A stretch of 64,000 bases of DNA from Amaranthus tricolor (lineage: Eukaryota > Streptophyta > Magnoliopsida > Caryophyllales > Amaranthaceae), in the NCBI RefSeq assembly GCF_026212465.1, contig NC_080047.1, positions 42,938,059 to 43,002,058 on the forward strand. Reading direction: 5' to 3'. The position numbers and the translations under genes were made by a program. Positions 38,301-49,855 of the stretch are shown here, in pieces (the first letter of the stretch is position 1; each line of letters starts with the position of its first letter). Under the pieces are notes generated by a model that was given only the letters and a program-made list of their open reading frames with translations, ran no database searches and was not told the origin of the DNA.

Positions 38301-40148
38301 AGATATTCCATTTAAAGAGTAGATTCAAGTGATTTAAGTAATTTTAGTTGTTCTTTAGGGTATGATCGTTGCTTTGTAACCTAACCATGGAGTGTCCTCC
38401 GATGTTGCTTACCCTACTTTAAACCGTGACTGATAAGAGGCTGGTGGGATGGGATAGTGCTGTACATGGATTTCGGAAATCAGTTGCTATAAGGAAACAC
38501 AAGTGGAAATACTTAAGATTTGGTGGTTTATTGCAGGCAAAATCCATAGCAGATCCATTTGACTACGATGCCTACATTGAGAAGCAGAAGAAGGAGAAAC
38601 TAGAGAAGTTGCAACGTGAACGTATAACGGTTAGTTTTGTCCTTAGAAATTACTTTAGTTGCTTTTATTTTTCTGATCCGAAGATTCTGCTTTGCTTTAT
38701 TGAGTGGTGTAATTTTCTTTCTTCTTCTGTTTTATTATCTTAACAGATTAAAAGGAGGTTGCCAAAGGTTAATCGTGGTCTGGCTAACGCTATTCTTGAG
38801 AATGAAGAAGCTGCAAATGACGAGGATGCTGATCGAAAGAAAACCTCGAAGAAAAAGAAGGGATTGAGCAGTGATATTCTTAAAGACGAGAGATTTGCAG
38901 ACATGTTTCAGAAACCAGTATGGCCTCATGATATCTTATCCATCACGGGATTCTCATTAGATAATATTATGTTGATTTTTTATGATATGTTGTATGTAAT
39001 TCGCGTACTCTAGCTGTTCACCCTTAAAAGAATTCTGCCTGAAATAAATTCATTTTATTGCATCATTATTTACATATATATTTTTTTGCCAAAATTTCGT
39101 CCAGGAATTTGAAATTGATGAGAACTCTGAGGACTATTTGGCTCTTCATCCTGTCGCTTCTCAAAAGGGGGCTAATTTGGTGGATGAGCATTTCGAGCCT
39201 GTTATGGAGGAGGATGAGATGAGTTTAAGTGATGCTGATGTTTTCTCCGCTTCTGAAGATGAAGAACGAATGCGAGTTCCTAGGTATTATTCAGTTTATT
39301 TTCATTTTTTTTACGTTTTTGTTTGATTTGAGGATTAAAATTAACTATCTGCTTACATTATAGGCTGACAAAAAATAAAATAGGCAAAATTTTGCGTTGT
39401 GTGTTTTTGAGAATATGTTTATGAACGTAACATCTCAACTAGAGGTGTTCAAAACAGACCCGATGACCCGATATTTTTCCGACCTTGGAACCGAACCTGA
39501 GTTCAAAATGAATTTTTAAGATGATTCAAAAATCAATGTTGACACAAGATCTGATTTGAACCAACCCGAAATTGACCTGATGACCCGAATGAACACCTCC
39601 AATATGGAGGAAATCTAGGTCCGGGCCTCCCTAGGCCATGTTCCGGGTTATTTGATTAATGGAACTCCGAAATGTGACAGTTGAATTCGTTCTGTACACA
39701 TTTAGATATCAGGGTTTAACCACACTATACTACACTATTCTAGATTTGCCTCGAGCCGTGAGAAATGAAAGTTTGTATAATCCGTTCTTGTGTCGAATCT
39801 TTCAGGCTATATGAAGTAAAGGATGAAAGGCACGCACAAGCATTCTTGGAGAGCGTGTCGCTTACCAACGAGGATGCTCTTCCTTTAGGAGAAAGAGTGG
39901 CCGCTTTACAAGATGTAGAAGCCGGTTCGCATCTACCTGCTGGTGTTAAGTTGGGTCCCGGTGGGTCACGAGAAATTTCCTTTGTTTCTAAAAAGAAAGG
40001 GAAGTATCAAGAAGATGACGAAGATAGAGAAAATCGGCGTAACAAGAGGGGTGTTCAGTCATTAGGGCTTAAACCTACAAATTATGAGAGGAGTCGAGGA
40101 AGAGGTCGAGGTAACCGTGGGCGAGGCAGAGGTCGAGGTCGACATTGA
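32361..40148 (+). CDS. NOL10: Nucleolar protein 10 / ENP2 homologue (WD40, NUC153), 16 exons
   Basis: Component of the small-subunit processome that processes 18S pre-rRNA in the nucleolus; 677 aa. Exons: 32361-32493, 33455-33553, 33654-33745, 33947-34047, 34456-34546, 34925-34983, 35343-35457, 35863-35928, 36971-37023, 37121-37229, 37397-37567, 37724-37882, 38537-38629, 38747-38917, 39105-39283, 39806-40148. They total 2034 nt, all GT-AG, in frame. The N-terminal half is a divergent WD40 propeller; blades show LVACGGEDGAVECFDMR and ITTDSHIVRFWDPET. A conserved IKRRLPKVNRGLA follows, then the NUC153-type region ILKDERFADMF..FEIDENSEDY (about 490-515), an acidic patch, and a basic tail of RG repeats at the extreme C-terminus. 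In Arabidopsis the counterpart is, from memory, EDA7 (At3g56990), next to the EMG1 gene. Confidence 0.93.
35015..35277. mobile_element. Stowaway MITE in NOL10 intron 6
   Basis: Bordered by TA at 35013-35014 and 35278-35279. Ends are CTCCCTCCAATTCCTTTT and AATTGAATTGAAGGGAG. Length 263 bp. Non-coding; typical of Tc1/mariner-derived Stowaway elements. Confidence 0.8.
38225..38395. repeat. Direct duplication in NOL10 intron 12
   Basis: GTTCTTTAGGGTATG.TCGTTGCTTTGTAACC occurs at about 38230 and again at about 38350, differing at one base. The intron is 654 bp and also holds a short coding-like patch near 38010-38095 that I do not recognise. Confidence 0.6.
39442..39600. mobile_element. Small inverted-repeat element in NOL10 intron 15
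   Basis: Left end GAGGTGTTCAAAACAGACC and right end CGAATGAACACCTCC are inverted repeats, with GACCCGATGACCCG words inside. A relative of the left end is at 26152. Non-coding, about 160 bp. Confidence 0.55.
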
Positions 40149-40728
40149 GGTTATCGGAAGTCATCGAGGTAGAATTTTTGGCGCTTCCTTCTACCTTGTA
40201 ATATCTGATTTTAGATTCCTTTTCATCTATTGTAAAATTTAGTCTAATAATATTTATGTTCTATTTCAAAATTGAAAAAAAATAATTGATCATGGAAATT
40301 TTATCAGGTTTTTGTAGTTATTTTTTTTGTGAACTTTAATTCTAGTAATTAGATCATGTTAAAGTTGATTGAGATTGTGTTGGATTAGTTTTGGGTCCAA
40401 TATCTAATATCATATCGTAATTTTAATTTAAGTTATAAATTTTATTTTTTTCTGTATAATATTCTCTTTTAAAACTAAATAACTACTCATTTCGTTTCTT
40501 TAATTGCCCTTCATTTGCCATCTTGTTCGTTTTTTTTTTTATATTGCATCATTTTTATATTTAGTAAATTTAAGGAATTTTTATTTTTTTGTATTAAAGG
40601 ATGGATATTCTAGCTTGCTCTAAATTATTTCACCACCTCTAAACTAATAGTATTGATATTGATATTTATAATAGTTTATCCATGTATAATATTTATGTTT
40701 ATCTATTATATTTACAACTCTAAATTAA
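40149..40728. other. NOL10 3' flank, AT-rich
   Basis: Contains the likely 3' UTR. AATATTTATG and similar AT-rich words could serve polyadenylation. Nothing else recognised. Confidence 0.4.
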
Positions 40729-40730
40729 TA

Positions 40731-40988
40731 CTCCCTCCTATTCGAAGGTATTAGTCTCATTTGATTTTTGATACTATTTATCAATCACTCTTAACTGGTA
40801 TTTTATTCTTAATCTATAAGTTATAATATAGTCAAGTGATATCTTGTTTGATTTATTTCAATGCAAAAATCATTAATATTAAATTTTTACAATTTTTAAT
40901 TATACACAATTAGAAATATTAACGATAGAATTATTATATTGACAAATGCGTCCAGTTAAATGGGACTATTGAAATGAATAGGGAGGAG
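40731..40988. mobile_element. Stowaway MITE
   Basis: Flanked by TA on both sides (40729-40730 and 40989-40990). Ends are CTCCCTCCTATTCGAAGG and TTGAAATGAATAGGGAGGAG. Length 258 bp. The interior shares CTTAATCTATAAGTTA.AATATAGTC with the copy at 53866. Confidence 0.85.
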
Positions 40989-41296
40989 TAGTATTGATAA
41001 TAATGACATTTGCCTTATAATTTACTATTAAAAATAATTTCAAAAGAAGGAAAAAAATATATTAGTAATTGACCAGGTGTAGTAACAATCTAGCCTTTGA
41101 AGGTGACTTTTTCCTTGACTGTCTCCCCAGAAAAAAATACTTTTCTTTCGAGAATTTGGATGCGACAGTTCTGTGCATAAAGGATTTTTTTATCCTTCAT
41201 TAATTTATACTATCGCATTCGTCAACCAATGATGCACTTTTACATTTACATTACTTTCCACGGTTATCATGTCAGATTTCAGATTATGTGTTTTCA

Positions 41297-41720
41297 CTAG
41301 AGCTGTTCAAATTTAACCCGACTCGAAAATTCGATCCGGAATCGAAAATTATCCGACTCGAAAATGCTAATTTTTAGGTTTACCGAACCGAAATTATCCG
41401 AACCGGTACTGCACTCGAACCGTTTGATAACTGAAAAGGGCAAAATCGAACTCGAACTGCAATCGAATTTTATAACCGACATATAAACATTAACCGATGT
41501 TACCCGAACTCAACAGTGATCGACCCGAGTCAAATCCGACCTGAATTATGCACGTAACCGAATGCAACCTGACTAAAACCGATTAAGATCGAACTGTTTT
41601 TTAACCCGAACTGATACAAACCCGAATCGATTATTAATCGAACTGTTTTTAACCCGAACTGATACAAACTCGAACCGATTGTTAATCGAACTGTTATAAA
41701 TCCGAATCAATTTTTCACCT
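41297..41720. repeat. AACCCGAACTG-rich repeat region
   Basis: Starts AGAGCTGTTCAAATTTAACCCG, like a transposon end. Most of it is built from CGAACC and CCGAAT words. About 41590-41705 holds two and a half tandem units of about 52 bp around AACCCGAACTGATACAAAC. No second terminus found. No gene. Confidence 0.5.
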
Positions 41721-42866
41721 AATTTCTGCAAATTAGGTCCAATTTCAGTTTTCTAATTATGATTTTTGAATATTTGAAAACTAATTTCTAATATTGAAAC
41801 ATTGTAAACAAGATTGTATATAAATAAATAAGATTCCCCATGATATTGATATCAATTATAAACCAATAAGCACATTACAAAAACCTTAGAAACATACTGA
41901 AGTTGAACAACTAGATGTTTCTTCAATACTTCAATCTAGACTTATCTTGCTTTCTATTGCTAATTAATAATTATATATTTCATGTTAGTAATCCACCAAT
42001 TCTTCAAGCTTTAAGCCCCAAAAAATTTACATCCATCACTTATACATCCACCAAATTTATATATACAAATATCATGTTTTTTACCCCAAAAATTTACATC
42101 CATCACTTATACATCCACCAAATTTATATATACAAATATCAAGTTTTTTACCCCAAAAATTTACATCCATCACTTATACATCCACCTAATGTAAATATAC
42201 AAATATCAAGTTTTTAACTCAAAAAATTAACATTCAATCAGCAACTATATATAGTTATATATCCACCATAAAAGTATCATCCATCAAATGTGAGTATATC
42301 CACCATTAAATACTTTCTCCAAAACGAAACATAAAAGTCGACAACGAGCACCCAAATCTCTCACGTACTGTTGCTTTGCTTGTGGTACCATATTTCAATC
42401 TTGAACAAAAACAAACAAAAAAAGTATTATAAGAAAGTAATTCATTCTTATAAGAAAGATACAAAAAAGAAACGCCTAAAATTTCGTTACCAGAATATGT
42501 ATCACAAGTCGGGTGAGATCATTGTAATGCTTCTCAAGGTCAACAAACGCCGCATGTTTAGCAAGCTACCAACATGAATCATAGCTAAGGAAACATTTCT
42601 AATTGCCTAATCTCAAGTAAACAAGGCTATTAGAAAGTTGCCTATAAGACTAAGACTCATGGATAACATTCACCCAATCCAACGACTATCAAGTTTCCAT
42701 GTGACTTGTAAGGTTAAATTACTTGTGTGTTTTAATTTGAGCCACAATCAGATCCATAAGAACCAACATCATTTGCATGGCAACAATCAAGTGAACAAAC
42801 TATAACTGAGTACATAAATTACACGAAACACGATTTATAATAGAATGATAATTAACTAACATTTAT
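41721..42866. other. Intergenic AT-rich DNA
   Basis: Apart from the minisatellite at 42016-42225, I see no gene or clear element. Confidence 0.4.
42016..42225. repeat. Minisatellite, three units of about 67 bp
   Basis: Three near-identical copies begin AAAAATTTACATCCATCACT and end near CAAGTTTTTTACCCC. The third has drifted at its right side. A short open frame runs through it only because of the repeat. Confidence 0.88.
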
Positions 42867-43307
42867 TTAAAAAGTAAAATACGTACCAGATTCTGAAGAC
42901 GAGGATCCACTTGGACCCTGATCTCCCTTAGCATGCGATTCTGCATCGGGGACTAAGTCACTGCCAACAACTAATCCTACTTCATCAGGTTCTTCTTCAT
43001 ATCCAAACAACCAATTACAAGTTAAAATCAAGGCTTCAACATGTCTTGATAAAAGGGATGCTCTCCATCTATTCAAAATTCTTCCTCCCATAGAAAAAGT
43101 TGATTCGGATGCAACTGTGGTTATTGGAATAGCCAATATGTCTTTAGCTATTTTAGACATAATTGGGTAAGTAGCTTGTTGGTCTTTCCAATTCAACAAA
43201 ATATCAAATTTCGAATCACCATGCATGTGCAAAGGTGATTCAAGGTATTTTTCTACTTCCGATAAAATATTTGAAGAAAAAAGTAGTTCTTGAGAACTTT
43301 CAAAACT
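42867..43307 (-). pseudogene. hAT transposase C-terminal dimerisation exon (RICESLEEPER-like)
   Basis: Reading right to left, an acceptor-like TTTACAG precedes an open frame that ends at the stop near 42867. It carries FDILLNWKDQQATYPIMSKI, then AIPITTVASESTFSMGGRIL and LSRHVEALILTCNWL. That is the hAT family C-terminal dimerisation domain with its usual SESTFS and GGRIL words. The BED finger and catalytic core are not in the adjoining DNA, so this is a remnant, or the last exon of a gene with very large introns. Plant domesticated hAT genes share this domain, so domestication cannot be excluded. Confidence 0.75.
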
Positions 43308-44500
43308 CTGTAAACAAACAATAAAACATATGAAACTTATTAATAGTAAAAATATTATAATGGAAAGACAAAATTATTGAGATAAATATTAATAATAATA
43401 AATATATTGTTAAAAGGAGTGGATACACTAGTTTGTAACTCTTCAAATGTTGTTAATTTCAACAAAAATAATACACATGCTAGTAATCTATCTCAATATT
43501 GAACACAATGCAAAACAATGATAAAGTACACAAAACATATAAGGTATTTTAACCATTAGATTAACAAATCACCCGTGTTAGAAATATTGTCAAATTGAAA
43601 ACCATTAGCTTCATTTGCCTCATTAGCATTCATCTTCCTACAATTAAGAATGAGAGATTGAACAAATTCAAAACCATCTTCAAATTCAAAAGAAGTATTG
43701 AACATTGTTTGAACAAAATCATACACTAATATATATTCAAGATTGCATACAGAAGAGAATTGCATACAGAAAGTAAATCTTCATAAATACAGACTTCAAT
43801 TACATGATGGGACTCCTTCCAAAGCAGATAAGATTGCATACAGAAGAGAATTGAACTAAATCTTCATAAATACACACTTCAAGCATTCCAAGAAAGTAAA
43901 AACTGACCCCAATGAATATAATTTTCAAAGTCAACAGCATCAGCCCTTACCTTCCTTCACCAAATTTAATCAAGTTCACAGCCCCCTCATCAATGCCTGT
44001 GTATAGACTCCCTTTCACAAGCATACATGGAAGATCAATCCTATCCGAAAGTACATGGTACAAATTTTATGAAAAAGCTATCGTCAAAAATCAAAGCAAT
44101 TTACTCAAAGCAAAACTCAAAATTCAAAGCAATTTACTCAAAGCAAAACTCAATCAGTGTGTGCGGCTATGACGGTGAAGGTGAAGAAACTAGGGTTTCT
44201 TCGACTGCTTTAAGATTATTGGGTACTTGGGCCGCAAGAGTGTGAAGTGTAAACTGAAAAAAAACAAGAACTTCATACCTACAGGCTACGGAACTACAGG
44301 CTGCCGGAGATGAACGTGTTCTACCGGCCGGATTGGAGGAGAACAGATGGGATTGTAACAGGGCTGCCAGTTACAGTGAGAGGATGAAGAAGAGAGATTT
44401 GGTTAGGGTTTATTAGAGCGGGATTTGGGAAGTTTTTAATGAATATCAGAATATGGGAAAAGGGTTTCATTTCACTGTTTCAGGTTGAAGAAGCCAACGA
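43308..44500. other. Region right of the hAT exon
   Basis: Two small local duplications: AGATTGCATACAGAAGAGAATTG with a following AATCTTCATAAATACA (43739-43800 and 43829-43885), and a doubled 30-bp unit AGCAATTTACTCAAAGCAAAACT (44093-44154). The stretch 44150-44450 is less AT-rich and holds TAGGGTTT and its complement, as seen in leader exons. No full gene could be built. Confidence 0.4.
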
Positions 44501-45436
44501 AGTTCCCTTTTTTTTCAATTGAGAGTGACGTGGCAATTTCTTGACCGCTGATCTGATATTAGCATTATAAATCCAACGCCTAAAACACCTTATCCGTGTG
44601 CTATCTTAATAACCAATAACATTTTGTGCAAGTACAACTCATAGATTGCTAAGATGGTAAGATCTCACACGTCTATATACAAAGATCAACGACTTAGAAT
44701 AAATAATGTATCAATTGAGTAATATATTCATCAAATTGGACAATTAGTTATCTAAAATAATTTATTTGAGTAATATAAATATTGTATATCAAATATTAAA
44801 TATTTTTGTTATTGAATTTGGTCAAATTGCATAATTTAGGCTATTTAATTCAAAGTAACAAAAAAGGTAGAATATTAGTTTTATTTACTATAATAGAACG
44901 AATTACGATAAGCGAATTTTGAATTACGATCGATTATTAATAATAGCCTATAAATTACTTTAGAATATTCAAGATCAGTAATAAGTAATAAGTAATAACG
45001 TTGAGTTAACTGTCAATGATAGTCTATAACTATAAGATAGTTTGTATTAGTTTCATTCACTCCAATAGGTCTAGTTCCGAACATTATTAAGCTTTAAATT
45101 AAATACAATCAATTATTAGTGTAATAGATTTATTAGTTTAATGTATTCAAGGTCACTAATAAGTATAAATACATAATATCATATAAAATGGTTATGATTA
45201 CTTGATTAATCTAATTCACTTTATTATTATAAGTTTCAATTATCAAACTTAGAAATACGATCGATTATTAGTGTAATAGAGTAATGTATATTCTAATAGC
45301 TTATACTCCCTCTAATTAAAAACAAATGTCTCATTTGGAATTTGCATAAATTCTCTCTCTAGTAATATATTCTAAATTTCTAATAATTTAATTACAAGCC
45401 TAAAAAGAAATCGAGAGAATTACTCTGAGTTTGAGG
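44501..45436. other. Intergenic AT-rich DNA
   Basis: No gene seen. At 45306 a Stowaway-like end (CTCCCTCTAATTAAAAACAAATG after TA) occurs without a clear partner, near the truncated left side of the CACTA element. Confidence 0.4.
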
Positions 45437-47879
45437 GACTAAGGATCATCTGAAGGCACGTCAAGATTTAGCCAAGCTCGGCATCCGATCGGAATTGCAT
45501 CCAGTTGGTTCAACCATCCCCAAGGCCTCATACACACTTAATAGACAACAAATGGCTGCCTTTGAGAGTGGCTTAAAACTCTAAGATTTCCTGATGGGTA
45601 TATTTTAAATTTAGCTAGGAACATCGACATGACTTAACATCAGATATTCGGGATGAAGAGTCATGATTGTCATGTGTTCATGAAACGATTAATTCCCATA
45701 GCATTTCGGGAATTGCTGTCAGCTAAAGAATGGGAAGCTCTACAAAAGTTAGTCTGTTCTTTAGAAGTCTTACTTCTCCAAAGATTTCTGCAGCTGATGT
45801 GTGGAGTTTGGATGAGGAAATTGCATTGGTGCACTGTAAATTAGAGACTATATTTCCTCCAAAATTCTTTGATGTCATGGAACATCTCCCTGTTCATTTA
45901 GCTTACAAGTCAAGGCTTGCTGGTCCGGTACAATATAGGTGGATGTATCCATTTGAAAGGTAAATTTTAAAACTAATAATTATTTAAGTTACAAGTCAGT
46001 AAGTCTTAATTATTATTATTTAAAGCTTAATGTCAAAAATTACAGGTACCTTCGACATTTAAAGCTTAATATAAAAAAAAAGCGCATGTTGAGGATTTGA
46101 TTTGTAATGCACAACTTACAGAAGAAGCATCATACTTTGTCTCGCATTACTTTGGGCAAGACGTTCGATGCAGAGTTAGAGATCTTCCTAGAAACGATGA
46201 CGGAGGCTTTAATAACGTCAGATCGGGTGTTTTGTCCATATTCACACATCCAATCAAATTCCATGGGAGGGGTAAGGTTCTTATAATGGATGAAGCAGAT
46301 CTCAACATTGCTCAGACATATGTTTTGCAAAACTTTCCGGAGGTTAATCACTTTTATGATCAATTTGTGCACTTAATCAAAAAGTACAAACCATGTTTAA
46401 ACTAGACCTGATCATGGGCAGCCCGGCCTGAAAAGGTGAGGGTTTGGGTACCAATATATGGCCCGATTGGCGGGTTTGGGTAGAAAATAAGTGGCCCGAA
46501 TTTTTTTGGGACGGGTTTGGGATTGACGTTTGGCCTGCGGGCCGGCCCGGCCCGGCCAAAATTTATAATTATTCGAATTAAACATGACCCTATTTGACTC
46601 GATAAAAACAGGAATGCTTCTTCCATTTCAAAATATTTATATTTTATTTGTTATGAAGTTTGATGTACTAATTCAATTATTAGTATTCTTAATTATATGT
46701 AATGAAAATTACAAAAGTTATATATTAATAATCTTTGCAATGAAATGAATCAAACAAGATATCATTTAATTATATTTCAACTTATAAATAAAAAAAATTA
46801 AACAAAAATTAAGAGTAAAGAATTAATAATGACATTTTTCTAAGTTGCAATTAATTTGAAACGGAAAAAAAAATATTTTAATTTTAGTTTAATTGTATGA
46901 TACAATTAAATAATATATAACATAGGCCTGTAAGCCCGCATATTACGGGTTTGGGCAGGAACTTTTAGGCCCGCACTTTGGCCCGGTCCGCATCAATGGG
47001 CAATTTTCCCAACCGGCCCGGTGTTTGATCACCTCTAATTTAAACCCAGAGCATATTGATCATGTGGTGCAAAACCAATTTGCACGTTGATTTGAACATA
47101 TTGTAAGTACACTTTTAACATCATAATTTTGAATGTTAATAGTATTACAAACTAAGTTTAAATTATTGATAATGTGCAGTCTAGATAGTGTGGAGAATGC
47201 TCACATTTCAAAGGACATCGCCGAGGGACCATTGCAAAAGGCTCGTCGCTATGATGTTTGTTACGTGAATGGTTATAGATTTCACACTATTTCCCATTCT
47301 GCTAAAAAGAAATCTACTGAAAACAGCGGGGTGTGCGTTAAATTTAATGATAACAGTCCAGATGAAACAGACTTTTATGGAAAGTTAGAGGACTTTATTA
47401 AGCTTGAGTATCAGGCACTTCCAATTAAAAGGGTCACACTGTTCAAATGTCAATGGTATGATCAAACTACCACCGGATATGCCCATGGTACGAGAATCCA
47501 TCCATGGTACAAGTTGGTTGACGTTCATATTGGTCGATCATATAGAAAGCACGATCCTTTTGTGCTAGCAAGTCAAGCTTCCTAAGTTTATATTCTACCT
47601 TATCCGAGTTTAAAGCAAAACATGAAAGATTGGCGAGCTGTTTGCAAAGTCAGATCGAAGCATTTTGAGGAAAGTGCTTTCCAATTAGAAGAGAAATCAC
47701 CAGATTTTGTGATAAATGAAGATGTTTTAGAGGAAATAGTAGCACTGCTGCGTGATCTAGTTAATGAATTGTTAGTGTTAGAAGAAACGATTGATGATGT
47801 CGATGAAAATGAAGACACCGATGAAGATCTTGTATTATCTGACAACGATGATGTCGATGACAATTATGTAACCCAATAA
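45437..47879 (+). pseudogene. CACTA Tnp2-type transposase, C-terminal part, decayed
   Basis: The reading passes through LKARQDLAKLGIRSELH, then MKSHDCHVFMKRLIPIAFRE, then EIALVHCKLETIFPPKFFD, VHLAYKSRLAGPVQYRWMY and EEASYFVSHYF..DVRCRVRDLPRNDDGG. This is the order of the DUF4218-DUF4216 region of plant CACTA transposases. An intron-like GTAAAT..TTACAG lies at 45961-46046. Frameshifts occur near 45640 and 45750. A separate 0.64-kb element interrupts it at 46403-47038. The frame resumes with VNGYRFHTI and VTLFKCQWYDQTT, then ends in an acidic Asp/Glu-rich tail. The catalytic N-terminal domain is missing. Confidence 0.85.
46403..47038. mobile_element. Inverted-repeat element with 7-bp duplication, inside the CACTA transposase
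   Basis: Ends TAGACCTGATCATGGGC and TTGATCACCTCTA are imperfect inverted repeats, followed inside by GGCCCG-rich words. TTTAAAC is repeated on both sides (46396-46402 and 47039-47045). Joining the flanks at one TTTAAAC gives a continuous reading frame. A 7- or 8-bp duplication suggests a hAT relative. Confidence 0.7.
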
Positions 47880-48015
47880 ATTTTATTTTGTTATCCAATA
47901 TTTTTTAGTCGTATGTTTAATTAGGTATATTTATTTTTAAATTTGGAACGATTTTCAATTTTAGTAATTATTAATATTAATTTAAAAATATAATAATATT
48001 AAAAATAATAACAAT

Positions 48016-48101
<86 letters not shown>
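48016..48101. repeat. (TAA)n microsatellite
   Basis: About 28 uninterrupted AAT/TAA triplets follow the Tnp2 remnant. The poly-Ile/Asn frames through it are artefacts. Confidence 0.95.
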
Positions 48102-48102
<1 letters not shown>

Positions 48103-48319
48103 TCTTATTTTAACTAAAATAATAATAATATTAATATTTTTAATTATAATTGAAAAACAAAATAATTTTATTAATAAAACTCCAATAAAATGAAAACAAA
48201 GGCCGCGTAAATTTTTTAATTTTAAACTCCAGACCAAATTCCGACTGTTATATGGTAGGAATTCAGTCGAAATTTTGAAAATCAAAATATGCTAGGAAAG
48301 TGGACTGACAGCATTGCAA

Positions 48320-48411
48320 CCTTGGGAAGGAAAACACGCTTTTCATTATACCGACTAAACTGCGACTAACTGTTAGTCGGTATACCGAAAAGGTGTTTTA
48401 CCTTCCCAAGG
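48320..48411. repeat. 92-bp hairpin-forming inverted repeat in the CACTA element
   Basis: Left arm CCTTGGGAAGG..AAACAC..CTTTTC..ATACCGACTAA pairs with right arm TTAGTCGGTAT..GAAAAG..TGTTTT..CCTTCCCAAGG. Arms are about 40 bases with a loop of about 12. The arms carry the same TAGTCGG word as the subterminal repeats. Confidence 0.85.
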
Positions 48412-48720
48412 CCTTCTGAAAAGTTACTGAGTGCATTAAGTGTGGGAGGTGAATTAGTAAAATATCTCACCGCCTGGCTTCTAGTCAGTATTTAGTCGGA
48501 AATCTGATGATATAAAAAAAAATTTCACTAGAAAATGCCATTTTCAATTTACCTTATTTCCTTCTACCTTTCCTCTCATCCTCTTTAGGCAGTTTTGGGG
48601 GGCTGTAAGGGGGTTGTTATGGGTGGTTTTGAGGGTTGTTTAACTTGTTTTGTGAATTAATTAAGTAGTAAAAATAATAATAATAGTTGTTAACATGATT
48701 AATTTTATGTTATCAAGCCA

Positions 48721-49855
48721 TGCTTAGAATGAGAAACAGCCAAGGACAAAGGATTGACCCAAGAATTGGAAAACCTTATGAGTCGTACAATGACCACCCG
48801 GACACACATACCCTATTCGTCCTTCCCATGAACAACCTCAACATCGTACTCGTTCTGATGCACAACCTACACCTAATCGACCTCAACCTCTAGCTTTAAT
48901 TTATTCTCAACCTACTCCGGGTTTACAGGAACATTTTCCGAGGAGTGAATTTATGAGGTAGAAGGTCAGTCCCTCTCTGGTGACGTCGCGTGGTTCCCGA
49001 CGTCTGTCTAGGACACCGAAGCCTGCCACTCCACAGCGATCGTCGCGCGATGATTCTTCCCCTGCGGTGGAGCACCCACGACCACCCCTCCCATGGATGC
49101 CTGGTAATTCTGGGTATGTTTTATTATTTGTTGCTTTTTGATAATTATATTTAGTCAATAAACTAATTAAAACTTGTTGATTTTTGAAGGTTTGCCACAG
49201 ACGGTGGCAACCAATTAGCCACCTCCATCCGTAGGTCCTTTGAGGCTTATCAAGATCCTAATGAATGTACATGGAGGCACCTAGACAGACAAACAATCGA
49301 TTTCTACTGGCAACAATTTCAAGTAAGGATAACTACTTTATCATTTATCTATTTGACTTCATTACTTCTTATAAATATACTAATTGATCTTGTCGTTTTA
49401 GAAACAATGGTTTTGGGATCCTTTTATTACTCCCTTAGTGTATAGAGAGTGGGAGAAGAAGGCCAAGATCCTATTTTTCAAGCCGTTAAAAACATTGAAT
49501 CACATGCGCCAAGAAAGAAGAAGCCCTCTAAGGCTATCTATGGTGTTGGTCACGCGGTACAACATTATTATGCTGAATTTGTGACGTCGCAATCCCAACA
49601 CTAAGCCGCTCCTCCTCCGACCCAAATGGTTAATAAGAGGCTGGATCACCTTTAGGAAATCTTGAGTCAAATAGATGATCGCCTCAACAATGCCATTTCC
49701 AAGGAGGAGCATATGGCCCTTGTGGGTGAGCAAACGCAAAACAAGGGAAGAGGTGAACCATTTGTTATCCTTTGTGCGCACGCTGTTCTAGCAGAACCCG
49801 GCTTTCCAACAACCTTTTTCGTCTCCACCATCCAGCTAGACCATTGTTTTTAAGT
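48721..49855 (+). pseudogene. Second CACTA gene, Transposase_24 (TnpA-like), decayed
   Basis: An N-terminal patch (MRNSQGQRIDPRIGK) is followed by broken frames. A donor GTATGT at about 49114 and an acceptor near 49189 would join PWMPGNSG to FATDGGNQLATSIRRSFEAY. The segment then reads WRHLDRQTIDFYWQQFQ, a further intron (about 49323-49401), and KQWFWDPFITPLVYREWEKK. This is the shape of plant Transposase_24 proteins (WxxF then W-D..W..K). A later helical patch, QIDDRLNNAISKEEHMAL, sits at about 49665. Several stops occur. Confidence 0.6.

Noticed and set aside
41915..42217. 100-residue plus-strand frame
   Set aside because: Runs through the 67-bp minisatellite and has periodic sequence only because of it.
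43556..43765. 69-residue minus-strand frame next to the hAT exon
   Set aside because: Overlaps a local duplication and has no hAT motif; not supported as another exon.
47977..48285. Minus-strand frame of repeated isoleucine
   Set aside because: Translation of the (TAA)n microsatellite.
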